Source: Tetradesmus obliquus
Lineage: Eukaryota > Chlorophyta > Chlorophyceae > Sphaeropleales > Scenedesmaceae
Assembly (NCBI GenBank): GCA_030272155.1
Contig: CP126194.1
Coordinates: 2,533,501 to 2,597,500, forward strand
Direction of reading: 5' to 3'
DNA length: 64,000 nt
The notes beneath the pieces are model-generated. The model saw nothing but the letters and a program-made list of their open reading frames with translations. It was not told where the DNA came from and did no database searches. This document shows positions 30,812 through 42,004 of the stretch, piece after piece. The position numbers were made by a program, and so were the translations under genes. Position 1 is the first letter of the stretch, and each line of letters begins with the position of its first letter.

Positions 30812-31016
30812 GCTGCCACACCAGCAGCCGCAGCTGCCGCAGACGGTGCAGCAGCAGGAGCAGCTGCTGCTGGTGTCAGGTGTGCTGCAGGCTCAGGAGA
30901 AGCCTGCCCCGCTGCTGTGTGAGCAGCAGCTGGTGCAACTGACTGCGTCAGGCCACTTTGAGCTGGCAGCAGCAGCAGCCGCTGCAGCAGCAAGCAGTGC
31001 ATCTGGTGGTCAGTGA
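25002..31016 (+). CDS. Large fusion: membrane segments, degenerate NodB fold, coiled coil, Gly-Pro repeats
   Basis: Exons 25002-25615, 25835-26215, 26562-26991, 27273-27457, 27713-27884, 28175-29735, 29928-30070, 30369-31016; consistent phases, about 1377 residues. Residues 35-95 hold two or three hydrophobic helices. Residues about 132-370 follow the NodB polysaccharide-deacetylase layout: TFNSSP in place of TFDDGP, ATFFIIG, GHELGNQTWST in place of GN-HTWSH, WFRPAGGW, VIVLHDR and WGYDIVSLGE. The metal-binding Asp and both His residues are replaced, so deacetylase activity is unlikely. Residues about 470-640 form a highly charged coiled coil. The remainder is Ala/Ser-rich, with a GPxGxPL-type degenerate repeat at about 846-921 and 1043-1162 and Gln tracts near the end. 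The 29736-29927 intron is a multiple of three without a stop, so it may be retained. Confidence 0.82.
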
Positions 31017-31017
31017 T

Positions 31018-31192
31018 AGGCACAGCGGGCCAAACCAACTTTTGTGAGCCGATCATTCATTTGTGGTACTTTGTGACAGCAAGCACTGCCACTTCTTGGC
31101 CAAAGCAGCACCTGTTGGCCAGAAATAGGCACAGGGGCCTGAACCACCTTTTGTGAGCCAATGGTCCGCTCAAGGAAGTTTGTGACAGCAAA
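31018..31192. repeat. 109 bp tandem duplication after the NodB-fold gene
   Basis: Two diverged copies begin AGGCACAG at 31018 and 31127, share CTTTTGTGAGCC, and end TTTGTGACAGCAA. They start two bases after the stop codon, so they form the 3' UTR. Confidence 0.8.
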
Positions 31193-32617
31193 TCATGAGC
31201 TGAGCATTGCCACCATGCCCAGAGCAGCTGCTGCTGGCTACGTGCAAGGGGTGCCATCAATTGCACCAACAAAATGAAGTAGTGTTGGGGATGATGTTGT
31301 GCTCCCAACTTTGTGTTGGCTACTAGCATGTATGGCAGATGCCATTGCCAAACCGCGCGGTTGTATTTGCTTTGACCAGGTTTGACCAGGTTCATGAACT
31401 GATATGTACTGCGGAACACTTTGGGAATGTGTCTGAGCCTGAAAGGCTTCTCTATGCATGTACATATGCTGCTGCAAACCTTGCCTCAAGGCGGTTGCAG
31501 GGCATATGCTGGAGCTGGGCACAACCTGTGGCAGCTGCGCTAGGCAGCGACTGGGCCTTCCTTGTTTGACAACAAGCCGTGCTGTTGTGAGATGTAAAAT
31601 ACACATTGTTTGACTAACAATGCCCTGCACAAGCCATCCTACAAAAGGAGCAGGCTCTACCCATAAATGCGCACTGGGACCAGACCCAACCAAATGAGCA
31701 GAGTGGACAAGGTGTGTGCTTGTATTTTGTGAAGCAGCGCGGGACCAGGCTGCAGATGTGCTGAGGCACACAGGACATCAACTCAGGATATTGCATATAC
31801 AGTACACCTGCTGCTGCATACCACCATCAACTGGGTTTTCGGTTTTCGGTCGATTGATCCTCTGTATGTTACAGATCCAGCCACAACAACAACACTACGG
31901 CACACTTGAGCAACAGATTCGTGGACATGCAAACATGTGATCACATGTTACAGATGCGTCTTCACAACGTGGCAAGCCTGTGCCTCAGCCGCACCGCAGG
32001 CAGCAACTGGTTGCAAGGCTGCAATGGTTCCTGACCCGTTGTGGGTCCACACCCACCAACGAACCGCTGTGCACATCAAGCTGACCGAAGGCTGGCAGTA
32101 CCAGCCACACTATCCACACAGCAGGAAGCTGCTATGCATTATTGACGCTAACATGCAAATGCGTGCCAACGCCATCATGCATGAAATCTTGCTTTAAGCT
32201 GGGCCTCAAAACTATCCAAAGGGCTGCCCCACAAGTTTCTACCCAGGTTGCCGCAACAGCAGCTAGCGCAGCAGCTTGAAACACTGCCATTTTACTGCAG
32301 CACCATCATGGTGTTCATGATGAAGCTTTCCCAGCCAGCTTGATGGGTAACATGCCATGTCAGTGATGATGATGATGATGATGAAGCTCTTCCAGCCACT
32401 GAGGCGCACATGCTGCTCAGGATCAAGGTTTGTGCCACTCACCAACACCTTGTAATAGGAGCAGAGGCTGACAGACTGCCCATGTCAGTATGGCCTTACA
32501 AGCCACTCAATGGGCTGGGCACCACACGGCATTGCCTGCAGGCACTCCAGACGCAAGCCACCCACTCAACACGCTCATGCTGCACCCTGTGTATGCTGTA
32601 AGCACTAAGCACCACCC
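31193..32617. other. Interval without a recognisable gene
   Basis: Apart from the 3' ends of the flanking convergent genes I see no supported coding exon. A (GAT)n run lies near 32365. A minus-strand TGTAA at 32496-32500 is placed suitably as the polyadenylation signal of the next gene. Confidence 0.4.
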
Positions 32618-34027
32618 TCAAGGCTTTGGACCTGCAATGTTGGGTCCTGGCATGGAGTTCTTTGCTGCCACGGCCGCCTTTGCCTCAATCCTGCTGTTGA
32701 TGGCCGATGAGGTGGCAGCATTCAGGCTTGTTGCCACGCCTACTCCCCTGGCAGTGCTGCCCACAGGCAGCTGGGCAGCCAGGCTAGGCACGTTGGCCAG
32801 CCTCACTGCAGGCTTTGGGGCAGGCCTGCTGCCAGAAGCGTAGCTGCAGCAACAACGAGTGAATGTGGCGCAGGGAGGACGTGTGAGAGCGCAGCTTGGA
32901 AGTCGTTTTGCACGGTGTGCTAATCACTTGCATGTGTTGTGATGATGCGGATGTTATTGTGCTGCGTTGATGTAGCTTAGTGAGGACACGATGCGGTCTG
33001 GCTGCATGTAGCTTTGGCCGGCATGCAGTGGGTGCAGCCAGCTGGCAGGCGACGCTTCGCCTGCATCAACCGCTGTGCCACAAGCCACATGCAGCCCCAA
33101 GCACAGCCTAACTCAGCACGCAGCTGTTGGATGCAGTGCGCCGAATGTACAGCACAGGGCAGACTTCCTGCGACTGCATGCCTGCTATCTTGATTCAATC
33201 ACAGCAGCACCTTCCTACTCCTCAGGAGTCATCAAAGTTTGATGGATTATCACAAGTCGCCTCACCTGGAGATGGTTGCCGCCGTGGACGCCTGCGCGGC
33301 TGTGTCGGAGCCCTTGGCTGCACCAGAAACAAATTTCGTTGTCGTGCCGGTGCTGTAGCGTGAGTCGGACACAGTTGACGTTGATGATGCGCTGAGGGGC
33401 TTGAGCGCGGCGGCCTTCACAGCTTGAGTGGCTGTGCCAGGCTTGGCAGCAGCAGCAACAGTTGCGGCGATGTTGGCGGATGTTGCCGAGGAGGCAGCCG
33501 TGGTATCTCCGCTGTAGCTCTGGGTTCCGACAGCCTGCAGCAGCTTGCGCGCTGCACACAGCAAAAAGAGCAACAGCAATAGCGGCACAGTCGGTGAGGG
33601 TTCAGAAAGATTGCAGGCAGCTTGATGCTCTTGAACATGAAGACGTGTAAGTCAATCAACAGCCAGGGCAATTGCAAGCCTCTTGAAAGCCTCTGAGAAG
33701 TGCATGCCATGCACATGCCATGCACAGTGTGCAAGCAATTTTGCCTTGTGATCATCACAATGCTATGATAGCATGGCAACACACCGCCAACCGGGCACTT
33801 GGCAGGTACCACCTGATAGACTGCTTCAAAATCGTCAAATCGCTGCAATAAGATCGTGCTGCTACATGCCGCTGTTTTGAAGTAAATGCGCCCAGCTATT
33901 GACGCCCAACGCAGTGCTGCCCAGACTGCCCCGGGCCTCGCCAGCAGTAAACCTCACCTTCAGCACCGTGTGCAATTGCCAGAGCAATCAAGAGGCAGCA
34001 TGCGAATGTGCGTGAGATTCTGGCCAT
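32618..34027 (-). CDS. Small secreted Ala/Ser/Thr-rich protein, 187 aa
   Basis: Three exons, 34027-33958, 33551-33266 and 32825-32618, with matching phases. The first exon is a textbook signal peptide (MARISRTFACCLLIALAIAH). The mature part starts near ARKLLQ, an Arg-Lys-Leu-Leu-Gln stretch that follows the signal peptide in many chlorophyte secreted proteins as I recall. The rest is low-complexity Ala, Ser, Thr and Lys, with few aromatics and no Cys pairs, ending GPNIAGPKP. The third exon keeps frame and composition, although the second exon would also stop just after its donor (TGA at 33262) if unspliced. A cell-wall or extracellular-matrix role is an inference from composition only. A TATA box lies 125 bp upstream. 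Confidence 0.7.
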
Positions 34028-34150
34028 GTTTGCTGCGTGCCGCAGTGATAGCAGGGTTGTTGAGCGCGGAAAGTTCGAGAATAACGGTGCTGGGAGTATA
34101 AGGGTAAGATCGAACACTGCAGTTGGGTGATGATGTTGTGCAAAGCTTGA

Positions 34151-34163
34151 CCCCATTATATAG
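34151..34163 (-). promoter_or_regulatory. TATA box of the small secreted protein gene
   Basis: The minus strand reads CTATATAATGG, about 125-135 bp before the ATG at 34027. It is the clearest TATA element near any protein-coding start in the window. Confidence 0.6.
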
Positions 34164-37081
34164 AGCACAATGTTCTTCTTGAAGGTCACTCGTCTCACTC
34201 TGACATACGCACCATGACTCTGAAGTGTGAAGGGGCGATGCGGGTTCGTACAACAGACAATGTAATCAACGAATTATTTTCAACTATTGTACTGTGACTT
34301 ACAATGCGGTACGTAGAGTAGTGCATCAGACCGATCATCAAATGCACTGGTCATGGCTGATTATGCGGGTTAGTACCCGGATTAGATGTGCCTTTTCTGG
34401 GTCCAGCCATGATCCTGCCGCTGCGTCGACACCCGAGATGTTAGCGTATAACAGTCAGCATGCCCTGTGCTCAATATCAGGACGCGATATGCAGCCGACT
34501 CCGTGTTGCGTGTGTGCTGAAGGCTGCCTGCAGCAACTACAGCCTGAGGTTTTGATGGAACTTGTCACAGCAACCACTTACTTTACTTATTCATTCACCT
34601 CTGCGCTACTGAAGAGCCACAGTGCCAGTCAGGTGGCGTAGCCATGCGCACGACATGTGCTGGCAAGCATGTGATGCACACCCATGCCATGCAGTGCGTA
34701 CTGTACAGATACAAGTACATGCAGCGCTGTGCTCTTTACAGGAGGCACCATCAAGGCCGCAACTGCTGGGAACCTTTAACGCACCCATCCATCTGTACAC
34801 TCGCTACACGGCCCCTGTATGACGTGGGCACGAGCGCAATGCGAACAAACGGCACACCATCACACCCACTGCACAGTGAGTGCCAGCATGCCTGCAGCAG
34901 CGGCCCCGTTTTTATGCGCAGCACGCAGCATGCACCTGCTTATCTGCCACGCAGCCTGGCCAGGCGGTGCATGTCTCAGCACCACCCTTGTAACACATAC
35001 AGGGCACGCTGCTCTGCAACCACGGCCTCCACTGCATGTCCTCACCGCTTCTGCTTGCACAGTGTGCATAGCATCACTGCCAGCGCCTTTGTGTGATGCA
35101 TGTTGACAGTCAACACCACCATATAAAGAAAGTTGCCGAATTGCATTCACCACCAACACCTGGCACGTCTGGTGTGGATACAGCTGCCTCCCGCACACTG
35201 CAGGCCGCTGGCTGCTGCGCAGCCATGCCCATGTTGCGGCTCAACAGCCCAATCCACAACTTGTAACAGCCACAGCAGCTGCAATCCCTGACAGTGAAGG
35301 TCAGAGTAGCAGCGTACAAATGCCTCCCAGCAACCCCCAGCAAACCCAGACACTAAACCAATGCTAAAACGGCGGGCATGGATGTGTTGCCTGTCAGTGC
35401 GTATGCACAGTGTACAGTAGCACAACAACCTCACCGCTATGCAAGCGACAGCGGCCTGCTGAACCCTGTCAGTATGTGTGACTGCTGCCAAGCTTTGATG
35501 AAATGCTGTAAGATGCTCAAGGTTGAGTCCTTTGCTGTTGCCAGTATCATCTGCTGCATGCTGTCTGCCACGTGTCGCCAATGATGCCCAGCCGCCAAGC
35601 ACCTATGCCAAGAGCGCAAACAGGAGAGCAGGAGCAACCAAGGGCCTGCCACGAGTGACACACACTGCTATCACGAAGCACAGCTTGGCTACTGCTGAAG
35701 CAAGGAGGCTGACCAACACTGCAAGCTGTTGTCCGACAATGCTGGCAGCAATACTGAAACACGGAGCGCTGCCAAGGCATCAGGCAATATGGCAAGGGTC
35801 AGCAGGACACAGGTTGGCAGTCGTGACACATCACACACTGCGCTATGTGCTGATGTGATGGGCGCCAACCTCTTGCTGCCTACAATCATGCGGCAGCATG
35901 TTTCAGTGCCAACTGCAGTCCTTGAGGCAGAGCACCAGTGGTGCCGTGCGCAACGCCTGCTGAAGCTGAGCACCCACAACTAACACGCACAGGAGTGCCC
36001 CACGTCCTCAGCATTTCCCGCTGACGTGAGCTCGTGCTGCACGCATGACAGGCTCGGCTCATTTCGCCACACCCACAACGTTTGGCAGTATGCTCTAGCT
36101 CTGCTGTATCCTGCTGTCTAACTTGCCGCCACCCACCCCGCCTAGCCTATGGTCCTATCTGCCGCTTTGCCCCACCCCCACACACCCACACACCCACACA
36201 CCACCAAACATACGAAGGCTACTGTTGACTGGTACACAGCCACAAGGACTCAACACTTCATGCCGCCTGCAGCCGGGGCAAGCAGCACGCTGGCGGCTGC
36301 GGAGAGATTGAAACAGCTACGGCAGTGCTGGCATGCCAGCAGCAGGCAGCAGGCAGACAACAGCAGCCTGATCATACAGCTGCACAGACAAACAGGCTCA
36401 AGCAAGGCCTTCCAAAGATGTACAGGCTCTACACCGGCATGCAGCACCGCAGATCAGCAAGCAGATCAGCAATCCGCGTTGCATGCAACTACTGACGTGA
36501 TACGTCAACAATCCAGTTCATGAACACACGGGCCAGGGAACTGCCTCGTGTAGCAGCAGCAGCAAGCAGCAGCAAGCAGCAGCACCAGCGGCAGCACCAG
36601 CACTGCTGCTGCCACACACTGGCACTGAAACACGTTTGCTGATGGTGATGCCGCATCTGCTCATATATGCCATATTGCACAAAGAATGCACAGCTGATGC
36701 CACGCAAGGTGTTGCTCAAATACGCACCAACTGATGTGTGCTGCTGCTGCCGTTGCCGTACAACTACTGCCCTCAACAATAATGTACATGCTGTTGCTGT
36801 TGCTTAACGCTCTGGCAATGCCTGTCTGGCAGCTGCAGCGTGGGTAGTTAAACCACTGCCGAGCCTGCCTGGCACATGCGCTGCTGCTTGACATTTAGCA
36901 TCTGCAGCGATGCTGCTTCTAGCCCAACATCCTTGCCACTGCCTTGTTTCATATCAAGGCTACTCGCCGCTGCCGCTGCCTGCAGCTGCCATTGCTGCTC
37001 ACCCGCTGCTGCAGCAGCGCCCTCCCTCCTACACAACATACCACCCTAAGGCCCCTGTGCCAGCAGCCACCGCTGCAACTG
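34164..37081. other. Gene-poor interval with weak coding hints
   Basis: No supported gene. It holds a dispersed 29 bp repeat (35121-35149) and a CACACCCA microsatellite near 36174-36206. A minus-strand hydrophobic frame at about 35760-35605 (QQLAVLVSLLASAVAKLCFV) could be an exon of a membrane protein, but no flanking exons could be joined. Confidence 0.35.
35121..35149. repeat. Dispersed 29 bp element, copy 1
   Basis: It matches 28 of 29 bases at 62334-62362. The flanks are not similar, so it may be the remnant of a short mobile element. Confidence 0.6.
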
Positions 37082-39088
37082 TCAGCTCTGGCTGCTGCTG
37101 CCAGGCGCATCCCCAGTACTGCGCGCACCGCCCTCCCTCTGCTGCTGCGCCATCTGCTGCCCCATCTGCTGCTGCTGGTGCAGTACAAAGCTTGCAGGCA
37201 GCAGCGTCCCTGGCGGAATCTGCTGCGGCTGCTGCAGCACTGGCTGCAGCGCCATGCCGGCCCTGGTGTGCATTGGCAGCTGCTGCATGCCAGGCATCAT
37301 GCCTGCAGGGGCCATCACAGGGAAGTGGGGCACCATCATGCCAGGCCTACGCGCTGCTGCAGGCGAGGTGCCAGGCGGCTGCATGAACTGCTGCGTCACA
37401 ACCGGCATCATCACCTGTGCGCCGCCGCTCCTCTGCTGCTGCTGCTGCTGCTGGGCCTCAGGCCGGCTGGGGCTGCTGCCGCCTGCTGCGGATGCGGCTG
37501 CCGCTGCTGCTGCTGCTGCAGCTGCCTCCGGCCCGGCTGGGCTTGCATCATGCTGCTGCTGCTGCTGCTGAGGCTGCTGCAGCGCAGGGTGTGGCAGGTA
37601 CGACTGCTGCTGGCGTTGCATGCCGGGCCTGCCTGCAGCTTCTGCAGCTGCAGCTGAGGCCTCACTTGCTGTTGCTGGTGGGCTGCTGCTGCTGCCAGAG
37701 GGTCGGCCAGGCCCACTGGATGACCCTCCTGCTGCTGCTGCTGTTGAGCCAGCAGGTCTGACTCCCTGCCCTTGCACAAACGGCGCCTCCTCTTGCACAC
37801 CATGCGCGCTGCTGCCAGACTGCTGCTGCTGCTGCTGCTGCACGCGTGGGCTGGGCTGCAGTGTGCCCGCAGCTGCTGCCGGCGGCCGCGCTGCAGCAGG
37901 GTGCATGTACGGCATTCCCGCATACTGCATCCCAGGCTGCGGCACCATCGGCGTATACGGCCCGTACGGCATTCCCGCAGCAGGGTGGTAGTACGGCACA
38001 TAGCCCATTGCGTACCAGCCTGCATACGGATCGCCAGGCATACCTGGCGGCGCCGCATAGTGCGGCGGCGCAGCGCCGGGCGGCGGCCGCATGCTGTACG
38101 GCGGCGGGTGGTGCCCCGACGCGGGCCCGTACGGGTGCGGCGGGTACGGCCCGTACATCTGCTGCGGGTGCGGCATCGGGTGGTAGCCGGCAGGCACCAT
38201 TCCTGGGACCCCGGGCATCTGCTGCGGCTGCATTGCTGCTGCTGCTCCTGCTGCTGCTGCGCTGGATGAGGAGGCTCCCAGGTCCTCCTTTGGCACTGCG
38301 CGCTTGAGCTCCACCTTGCGGCCCTTGATGTAGTGGTTGACCAGCAGACACTTCTCCACGCTGACCTCGTCAGCAAAGGTGACAAAGCCAAAGCCGCGCG
38401 ACATGCCCTCACGGCGCACCACCTGCGGCGGCCGCAGGTGTACAAAACACACCAAAAGATGAAAAACAAGATGAAGCTGGGGTGTGGACGACTGAAAGAA
38501 CAATTAAGAGTGCTGGCCAACAACTACAGCTGCAGCAGTTGACTAACACTGCACAGACCTGCAAGCACGGCTGCCTGCACTATCTGGATCTAGGCTCCCG
38601 CTGCTGAGTGTTCCCTGCCCAAGCCATGCTTGACTGCCCCACCCCAAATTCTGGAAGCCGTCACATCTGGAAGCCCTAGCACACGTGAGTGCAACCGTGC
38701 CACCCTCCCCACCAGCCCTTCCTGCGCCCACGCACAACGCTCACCGCTGCATCCTCGATCTCCCCAAACTGCGCAAAGTGCTGCCTGAAGTCGTCGTCGG
38801 TGAGGTCGCCCGTGCCGCCCACAAACATCTTCTTGGTGAGCTTGGCGGTGCCCAGGTGCGCCTTGGGCACGGCAGCCTTGGCATCCAGCCGGCGGCCCTT
38901 CAGCTCATGCAGCCGCGTCTGCGGCACAGCAGCCAGGCAGGACAAAAACACAGGCGACAAATTACATCAGTTGCAGGCAAAAGATAGTGCGAGGAAAGCT
39001 GGTACATTCGCAGGCAGCACATTAATCTGAAGTTTCCATGCCCACCCAGCAGTGTTCCCTTCAGCTGCGCCTGCTGCCTCTCCGCATG

Positions 39089-39120
<32 letters not shown>

Positions 39121-40029
39121 GGTTGCAATAGCTGTGGCTGACTGAGCGGGCAGCGCGATAGGGCGCGCTCTCCTACCACTGCTGGCCGCTGCAATTTCCA
39201 CAGCAAAGACTGCTGCTGCTGCTGCTGTTTGCGCGCATACACACCTCCAGGAACTTCATGGCGATCTTGGGGTCTGCAAACGTGACGAAGCCGTAGTTCT
39301 TCTTGTCCATGACCACCGCGTCAGCCACTTCACCCCTGCAAATAACACGAAAGAACACAATAAATGACATTATATAACATGCGGCCAGCCGCCGGCACTG
39401 ATAGGCGGTTGCCTGCTGCACCCTGCAGTACAGCAGTTGCTCTAGTGGCCCTACACAATTTGGCCTGCAATGTATAAGGCCTTCAGCTGCTGTGAAGCAA
39501 AAATTTGTGTATGAATATACTGCAATTTGCCAGTGCTGCGCCCTGCCGCTGCTCTGCTTAATGAAAGTGACCTCCATGCGCCCATTGGGCCCAATCTGCT
39601 GTTGGGCAGCTGCTGCAGATCCCCGCTGCTGTGGCACCGACCCTGGCGCGCTGCAAGCAACATAAACAGCTGCAGCAGCCTTCCTGGATTGCCATGCAGG
39701 GCTCCTCACCAGCGTGCGCAGTACTGTACCAGATCATCTTTGGTGATGATGTGTGCGTCCACTCCTCCAATGAACAGCTTGCCCTGCAGGCAACAGCAGG
39801 CCTTGTCAGCAACTGTACCCAATATGCAAGGAAACCTGCAAGTGTAGCGACTGCAAAAAGCGCTGTAGGCGTGCCAGGCCACCTGCAGGACACTTACTTC
39901 GGTGAACTTGATTGGCGCTGGCTCCCTCAGGCCTGAAGGGTAGGGTGCCTCAGCCTTAGGGTAGCCATGCATGGGCCCATACATGGGCCCATACATGGGA
40001 CCTGGTCCATACATGCCCTGGCCATACAT
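37082..40029 (-). CDS. Two-RRM hnRNP/Musashi-like RNA-binding protein, 603 aa
   Basis: Five exons: 40029-39898, 39783-39710, 39335-39245, 38918-38745, 38422-37082, all in phase. The N-terminus is a MYGP repeat (MYGQGMYGPGPMYGPMYGP). RRM1 has RNP2 LFIGGV and RNP1 NYGFVTF; RRM2 has RNP2 MFVGGT and RNP1 SRGFGFVTF, followed by the KRAVPK linker typical of hnRNP A/B, DAZAP1 and Musashi proteins. The C-terminal 370 residues are a low-complexity Pro, Gly, Tyr, Met, Gln and Ala region with several Gln and Ala runs, suited to phase separation. It probably binds mRNA or pre-mRNA. The exact orthologue cannot be named from sequence alone. The intron between RRM1 exons holds an open in-frame stretch at about 39660-39550 that cannot be spliced in without breaking phase. 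Confidence 0.9.
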
Positions 40030-42004
40030 GGATTCAGCGATCAAGGCTGCCCGCCAACCACCAGCGCCCGTCCTCCTCGGCCAACCTGCAGTGCAACCGA
40101 CCCCGCAGTACACAGCTTCTCTGATTGCCTTAAATGCAATCGATCTACAGCTCCTGCAACTATTGAAGAGCAAAATACATGCAGGCAGTCGCGCAGGCAC
40201 GACCAGTGACGCACAGGAATCCTTCAAGGCACTCTGCGCCTTCACATGCCTTGCTGCGCACCTGAACGCCTCGGATCAATGCCTAGTTAACCTTTGTACT
40301 ACTTGAAGTGACAACAGCTGATGTCTCAATGCGCAGGTCTCTCGAGCTCAACGCTTGCCGACGCGTACACATGGCCGTGATATACGTTTGAAATAATTGA
40401 ACAAACGCGACAGCATGCACAAGTAGGTTACGCGCTGCGCATGCTTTACCCACCTTATGGTGTAAGGACAGTCCTATGCTTGCACCCTTCCTCTACGCGT
40501 GTGCCGCAGCAAGACGGTTGTGCACAACCACATTTACTTGCGCAGATGTCATTGTAATGTCAGATCAAACTTGTAGCCCAGGAGGCATAAGTGATTTGGC
40601 TCGCCTGACATGCGCATGTGGGTGCCACCAGTGCCACTTAGTTTCTGGCGCCCCAACGTATCAAGTTGTCGCCACAACTGTGTCACTGAATCATAACGCA
40701 AGCGCAAGCCAGCTGCGGTTAATGGACGTACTGCGTCTGTCTGATCTGATCGCCAGTCCCATCCAGAAGGTCACATGATCAGCTCCACAGCTGCTGGGAG
40801 ATCCCCGCATGTTGACCTACACGACAAACGCATTCGCAGAAGAAGAAATGGCATGCTCCAGCCAAGAAATACATGCTGAACAGGTTGTTATCAACACCAT
40901 CCCCGCTATCCAGTACAGTAGTACTGTTGATGGCCATGGCGGAACAACACTGTTGCTGGCAGCGGCAGCACCTGCACAGTCTGCACTGTGCCATTGGTGA
41001 GCCAGCATCCTGCAAAGTGTGCGCACAAACAACAAAAGCAGAAACGAGACTAAACATGATTACAATAGCATACAATGTGTTGCACACGCAAGCGCACAGG
41101 CGCTCGTGCACTGCTACTAGTACACCCCGTGATAATACAGTTCCTCACTAGCATCTCTCATGCTGCACAGCCTGCCAACCACAACAGCATACCAGACTGT
41201 TGACACTGGACAGCTGTGCTGCCGAGCCAGTTGCAAAAGCGCACTCAAAGATAACCCAGTGAGCACATAGAGTCTGAGCCCAAGCAGCAGAACAAGCATT
41301 CAATGCTTGCACAAGTTGTGCAGCACACCCTGGTGTGTACGCTCTCGAGGGAGCGTGTCAGCTGCCAACAAGCAACCCCCGGCACGAGTGTCCAGATGCA
41401 CATGTGTGCGATGCGTCTTACAAGGCCGACACTGCCGCCTGCATGACACAACTGCACGTCTAAGCGATTGCTACATGAAGTGCAGCATGCGCAGGCTTTG
41501 AGAGACACCACAAACTCCAAGTGAGCTACGCCCGCCCATCCTGCCACACCTAGCACGTAGAGGGCAGCATGGGTTCCAGACATGCAGCTTGCAGCCATGC
41601 ACTGCCACAGGCCAGGCACACAAGCCAGCCCTGGTGCTGCTGTCAATGCAGCATACGCTTCACACGATGGTTGCGCCACTGGGCAGCAACCTGGTGAAGC
41701 GTACGTGCCAGCGCCAACACTGCACATCGCAACAGCGCTCGCTACCGCACACCACATGTGCCGCAGTGAGCCCCCAACACACATGATGCATCAGCCTCTC
41801 CTGCAGCTGCTTTGCTACCAACACGCCCTGTGGCGGTAAGGCACCTGCAGCACCCTGCGCGCTGCGGCTCCCGCAGGCGCGCGCTGCCGCCAGACGCACC
41901 GTGCGAGGACTCAAGCGCCAGCACCAGGGCAATAACATTTCAAGCACCATAGCACACGACACACGACTTCTTAATCTGTTGGTAACATGTTACATGACAG
42001 GTTA
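40030..42004. other. Interval between the RRM gene start and the ATG18 3' end
   Basis: Contains the RRM-gene promoter and the ATG18 3' end; a minus-strand TGTAA lies at 41990-41994, 11 bp beyond its stop. Minus-strand frames at about 40820-41035 and 41245-41784 have hydrophobic stretches but no family match and no convincing exon chain. Confidence 0.35.

Noticed and set aside
32490..32843. Plus-strand hydrophobic frame of 117 residues
   Set aside because: The minus strand of the same segment is an in-phase exon of the small secreted protein, with matching composition and a good acceptor.
37411..38523. 370-residue frame opposite to and overlapping the RRM protein
   Set aside because: It is a same-strand shadow frame of the low-complexity C-terminal exon, made of Ser, Arg and Gln runs with no domain; the RNP motifs lie in the other frame.
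39550..39660. Possible extra exon between the two RRM1 exons (APGSVPQQRGS...)
   Set aside because: It begins after a CAG, but no donor restores the required phase, and joining the flanking exons directly gives the standard RRM sequence RWGEVADAV.
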